A stretch of DNA of 20,425 bases, from positions 1 to 20,425 of the forward strand of contig VKHC01000081.1 in NCBI GenBank assembly GCA_015143735.1. Direction: 5' to 3'. Position 1 is the stretch's first letter, and each line of letters opens with the position of its first letter. Positions 17,343 through 20,425 of the stretch are shown piece by piece. Both the position numbers and the translations under genes were made by a program. Under the pieces are notes generated by a model, which saw only the letters and a program-made list of their open reading frames with translations, was not told where the DNA came from and made no database searches. Origin of the DNA: Synura sp. LO234KE. Lineage: Eukaryota; Sar; Synurophyceae; Synurales; Mallomonadaceae.

Positions 17343-17450
17343 GCAACAAGGGGGACTAAAGAAATTAAAAATATCAGGGGGAATATTTCCGTTAAAGGAT
17401 AGGGTTAATAAATTTGAGTTGTGACCGTGGCATGAAGAGGATAAAAATTA
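17343..17450. promoter_or_regulatory. Short divergent intergenic region
   Basis: Only 108 bases separate the start codons of the two divergent genes. It must hold both 5' UTRs and probably a shared promoter, unless either gene has a further upstream exon (a TTTCTTTAG acceptor-like site just before the minus start leaves that open). No TATA box is obvious. Confidence 0.4.
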
Positions 17451-18797
17451 ATGTTACGAAAGCTCTCGTGGGGCAGTGGACTTTTCGGGAAAAAAGTTTC
17501 TGCTTCAGAGCTTAGGTTAGGTTCATGGTGTAGCTTCACCAGTACAAAGAGCAAAGATTCAGACTATGGTGCGCTTGATTTTTTGTGCGATATGTGCGTT
17601 GAAGTGGGTGAAAATGAAGCCGAGATGAATTCTCCTTCAAATGGAAACAACGTATCCTCGTCTACTAGAAAAATTAAAAATTCGTCTACTAACTTGGCTA
17701 AGGACTTCATTGAGGATAAAGATAATACAAATCACGAAGATATTGACAATTTGAAAGGAAAAGTAGAGAGGGTTGTGGTTGAGAATAACAATAGTAATAT
17801 ATCAGCCGAAATGATCAATCAAAGTCGACCAAGTTTGATCACAGATACGTCCCCGAAATTGTATGTAACTATTAATCAAATTGGAGAAAAGTTTCACTTG
17901 ATTCCAGTAAATGATTCGGATGCGGTCATGCTCGCCAATCAGGTTTCCAGTTCAACTACTCCGGTATCATTGATGATTTGCGTTCAGCCCGGTGTTTATA
18001 AAGTAGAAGCAGAATCCCAAAGCAGTTCATTGTCAGCGCCAGTACACCCAAAACACATCTATAAAACATCCTGTGATACCTTCCGCGTACAGGTTGGAAA
18101 AGGTTCCAAGCGGGAGCGCAATGGGAAATTTAGTCGAAATGCCAGAAGCGAAGTTGATGCGCTTTGGCTCTGTGAACTGGCCCTTGTAATCATCGATTGC
18201 CCACCAACGCTTGATGACATTATACGCGGAGGGAACTATAAATGCCTTCTTCAAAAAGGGATCGTGGCATCCGCTCATGACTTTGGTGTCAAACTCTTGT
18301 TGCAGTCCTCTCAAATGCGGCAGCGCGGATTGCTGAAACCTCTGGAGAGTGAAAGGGCTCTAGAAGCGCTAAGAAATATGCTTCCTGCCTCTGTACTCTC
18401 CGCGTACACCACCGCAGTTATCTCCAGCAATTACTATCAGTTCCCCTACCCTACCCCTGATATGCGATTGGTTCATGGGGGGATTCCACTACAGCCTCCT
18501 CCCCCACAAGTGTGTGCGACACATGACGGTAAGGGATTTCTAACGTACGACGCGCCATACGTCGGAGAGGGACGTCCTGTGTCCGAGGACATGTTGAGTT
18601 TGCAGAACTACGGTCACCACCCTTCACTCTCCCAACTCGAAGACAATGCACCCGAGTATACCGAGCGCGATTCTGCTCCGTTGAAAAAGAGAAAGAAGTC
18701 CGCGAGTGATCTTCGCCAAGGTTTGAACGAACGGGCGTATGATGTACCCGGCCGGCCCGGGCACGATGAGAGGTTCAGGGCGAGCGGGCGGCGGTAA
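17451..18797 (+). CDS. Probable DNA-binding nuclear protein with an AP2-like segment, intronless
   Basis: A continuous 448-codon frame from ATG 17451 to TAA 18795-18797. The first about 130 residues are polar and disordered (Asn, Ser, Asp rich), followed by a beta-rich stretch (KLYVTINQIGEKFHLIPV). At about residues 200-275 lies a compact domain with FRVQVGKGS, NGKFSRNARSEVDALWLCEL, then a helix and GGNYKCL. The order strands, then FSRNARSEVDA, then a helix is reminiscent of AP2-type DNA-binding domains, but the match is distant and from memory. A basic run KKRKKS near residue 410 looks like a nuclear-localisation signal, and the end is Pro/Gly/Arg rich. A regulatory role is inference. ATG codons further downstream could also serve as the start. 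The gene is divergent from the minus-strand gene. Confidence 0.65.
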   Translation: MLRKLSWGSGLFGKKVSASELRLGSWCSFTSTKSKDSDYGALDFLCDMCVEVGENEAEMNSPSNGNNVSSSTRKIKNSSTNLAKDFIEDKDNTNHEDIDNLKGKVERVVVENNNSNISAEMINQSRPSLITDTSPKLYVTINQIGEKFHLIPVNDSDAVMLANQVSSSTTPVSLMICVQPGVYKVEAESQSSSLSAPVHPKHIYKTSCDTFRVQVGKGSKRERNGKFSRNARSEVDALWLCELALVIIDCPPTLDDIIRGGNYKCLLQKGIVASAHDFGVKLLLQSSQMRQRGLLKPLESERALEALRNMLPASVLSAYTTAVISSNYYQFPYPTPDMRLVHGGIPLQPPPPQVCATHDGKGFLTYDAPYVGEGRPVSEDMLSLQNYGHHPSLSQLEDNAPEYTERDSAPLKKRKKSASDLRQGLNERAYDVPGRPGHDERFRASGRR

Positions 18798-19990
18798 TTT
18801 TCATAGTGAAGTGGTTGGTGTGGCAGGGGAATGACTGGAAAAGTATATAGTATGATTTGAAATTAAGAAGTTTATGCGTCGACTAGATTAGGAGGAGTGC
18901 TTTGGAGGGAGGAGTGTGCGGTCTGTCTACTGAATAATTCCTTCTAACGACATCCAGTCGTCCGCTTGACTATTGGTCCAGTTGCTTAAGGGGAAGACAT
19001 GAAAGAATTTTTTTGAAATTGTATTATCATCTTTATTATTCCTTCGTGATGACCGCGGGAGATACATTAGCAAGCAGTGTGGTGAAATGATTGACTTTCC
19101 ATTACTTTTAATAATTCTTCTTCGATTATATCATATCGTTACTAAGAGGGGCTGTGTTTGGGCCAGTAGTAGTATGCATTCTAACAAAAATCTCGCCAAT
19201 GCCCCCTGAACTTACCCCCAGCCACTATTGCTCCTCTGCTAGTATGGGTAAGCAACGGAACCACCCCAGCAATAACAAGCGGGTCACAAAAACCAACCTC
19301 ACGGGTGGTCGCATCTGTGTACCAAGATTTAGTTTCCTTCAGCTAGTATCCCCACCCTAAAAATTTTCCTTACGAAGTCGTGCTGCTAAATTATGTGCTT
19401 CCACGATTAAAGTTTCCTCAAGTATCACAATTCTCTTCGTTGCGGCCAAACGAGCACCTTCTTTTTGTACGACTTTGTTGGAAAACAACTTATTTTAAGG
19501 TACTGCCGCATACGTTTGAAAAACTTCAGAGAAATGAGTTCATCCACTTTAAGTTATCATTCGTTAGAATATAAAGCCGCGGTATATAGTACGTATATCT
19601 AGCGGGAAATTAAGCTACCAATCATAGCTACCACAAAACTCATGATGAGCGACCTCCTCCCACACAAATTAGAGTTAGCTAGTCGAGTTGAGACTACGTT
19701 TGTAACTGAGGCGTCAACTACGAAAGTGAGTAAAATTCCACTAGGACGTACAAGGTTCAGTGACATCAGTTCCAATTACGAAATAACTGCTGAAAATTCG
19801 CTCAATATGGTTGCGTGGGGACCTGACCCGCCCTATGTAAAGTCGATTCAGACACAGACACAATCGCTGCATACGATCGCGAAACACGACTACTGAAAAT
19901 CAAAACGAATGGATGAATGAAGGCGTACCAACGATGGTGAGATAATAGGGGAGGAAGAAAACTAGGCAACTAGAAAACAATTTGCAACTC
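18798..19990. other. No gene resolved
   Basis: Plus-strand open frames of 64-84 codons exist (for example about 19642-19896, polar and Thr/Ser-rich), but none has a motif or clear splice partners. This includes the 3' UTRs of the two facing genes. Confidence 0.4.
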
Positions 19991-20425
19991 TTAAGGGCCT
20001 CTCGATATATAGAGGGCACCCGTGCCTGGCGCCCTGTTCCCCGCCCCGTCGGGAACCTGCACGTCCTGGAGCTTCCTCTGCATGTAACGTCTCGTGATCG
20101 ACGACGAAGACTTCGGCCGTTTCGGTTTGCTGTTTGGGAGAAGCACGGGGGCAGGAACGGCCTTCACAGGATCCTTGTCCTCCGTGGAATGTCGATGAGT
20201 AACGGGCGGAGTATTTCGTGCCTGCTCTGCCCCACCCCCGCCGAGGTTGGTCTTGACAGTGCCGCTGACAGGACGCGGCGTATACGTGGCACTGCCTCCG
20301 TCCTTCCCTCTTCCCGGCGTTGGACTCACACTAGCACGTCCTCTCGACGTTGGACTAAGACTTCTCCGTTGGTCTTTATTCGCAGAGCCGAAAGGGCGAA
20401 GGGCAATCTGCTCGGATGCTTTCCC
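19991..20425 (-). CDS. 3' part of a basic, disordered Pro/Ser-rich protein gene
   Basis: The minus-strand frame is open from the right edge (145 codons) to the stop at 19991-19993. The peptide begins GKASEQIALRPFGSANKDQ and continues with repeated Ser-Pro-Thr motifs (SLSPTSRGR, SVSPTPGRG), Gly-rich and Lys-Pro-rich stretches, a SSSSITRRYMQRKLQ segment that may be a short helix, and ends ALYISRGP. The even codon use and lack of stops in GC-richer DNA support real coding. SP motifs suggest phosphorylation, as in nuclear or cytoskeleton-associated proteins. The conserved part, if any, lies outside the window. Confidence 0.55.
   Translation of the reverse strand, partial: GKASEQIALRPFGSANKDQRRSLSPTSRGRASVSPTPGRGKDGGSATYTPRPVSGTVKTNLGGGGAEQARNTPPVTHRHSTEDKDPVKAVPAPVLLPNSKPKRPKSSSSITRRYMQRKLQDVQVPDGAGNRAPGTGALYISRGP

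Overview
This is a nuclear genome window from a eukaryote, most likely an alga or related protist. The evidence is GT-AG introns, long non-coding stretches, tandem and inverted repeats, and a plant/algal-type 3-ketoacyl-CoA synthase. The exact lineage cannot be fixed from this window.

Bases 1-242 are GC-richer host-like sequence with a short partial open frame. From about 243 to 5400 the base composition drops sharply to AT-rich, and the genes become virus-like: tightly packed, on both strands, and without introns. They are a Gln/Pro-rich protein, an A32-type DNA-packaging ATPase, a lipase-fold hydrolase, a small membrane protein, two tiny ORFs, a small basic protein ending ADKILW-like (a family I recall as DUF5754) and a Cys/His repeat protein. 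I read this as an endogenous viral island, of polinton-like/virophage or giant-virus ancestry. It is mostly decayed: almost every larger gene carries in-frame TAA/TAG codons and frameshifts, while three small ORFs are still open. No capsid protein or polymerase is visible, so the island is partial. A dispersed host-type repeat (about 4027-4431) sits inside it, and a second, inverted copy lies at 7698-8035.

Bases 5400-8035 are a repeat landscape: a 19-bp inverted-repeat hairpin, a cluster of palindromes, a 26-bp minisatellite, a 75-bp tandem array and the second copy of the dispersed repeat. Bases 8036-10460 hold coding-like tracts, mostly on the minus strand, that I cannot identify and that look partly broken. 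A near-perfect 35-bp hairpin lies among them.

Bases 11659-15038 carry the clearest gene: a 3-ketoacyl-CoA synthase (FAE1/KCS family) on the plus strand. I could resolve eight exons with consistent reading phases and all catalytic motifs; its 5' exon was not found. Bases 16003-18797 hold two divergent host genes. One is a three-exon minus-strand gene for an unidentified nuclear-type protein of about 406 residues. The other is an intronless plus-strand gene of 448 codons with a domain that weakly resembles AP2-type DNA binding. The window ends in the 3' part of a basic, disordered Pro/Ser-rich protein gene on the minus strand. The viral island and the host genes show no functional link; the island looks like an insertion between host loci.
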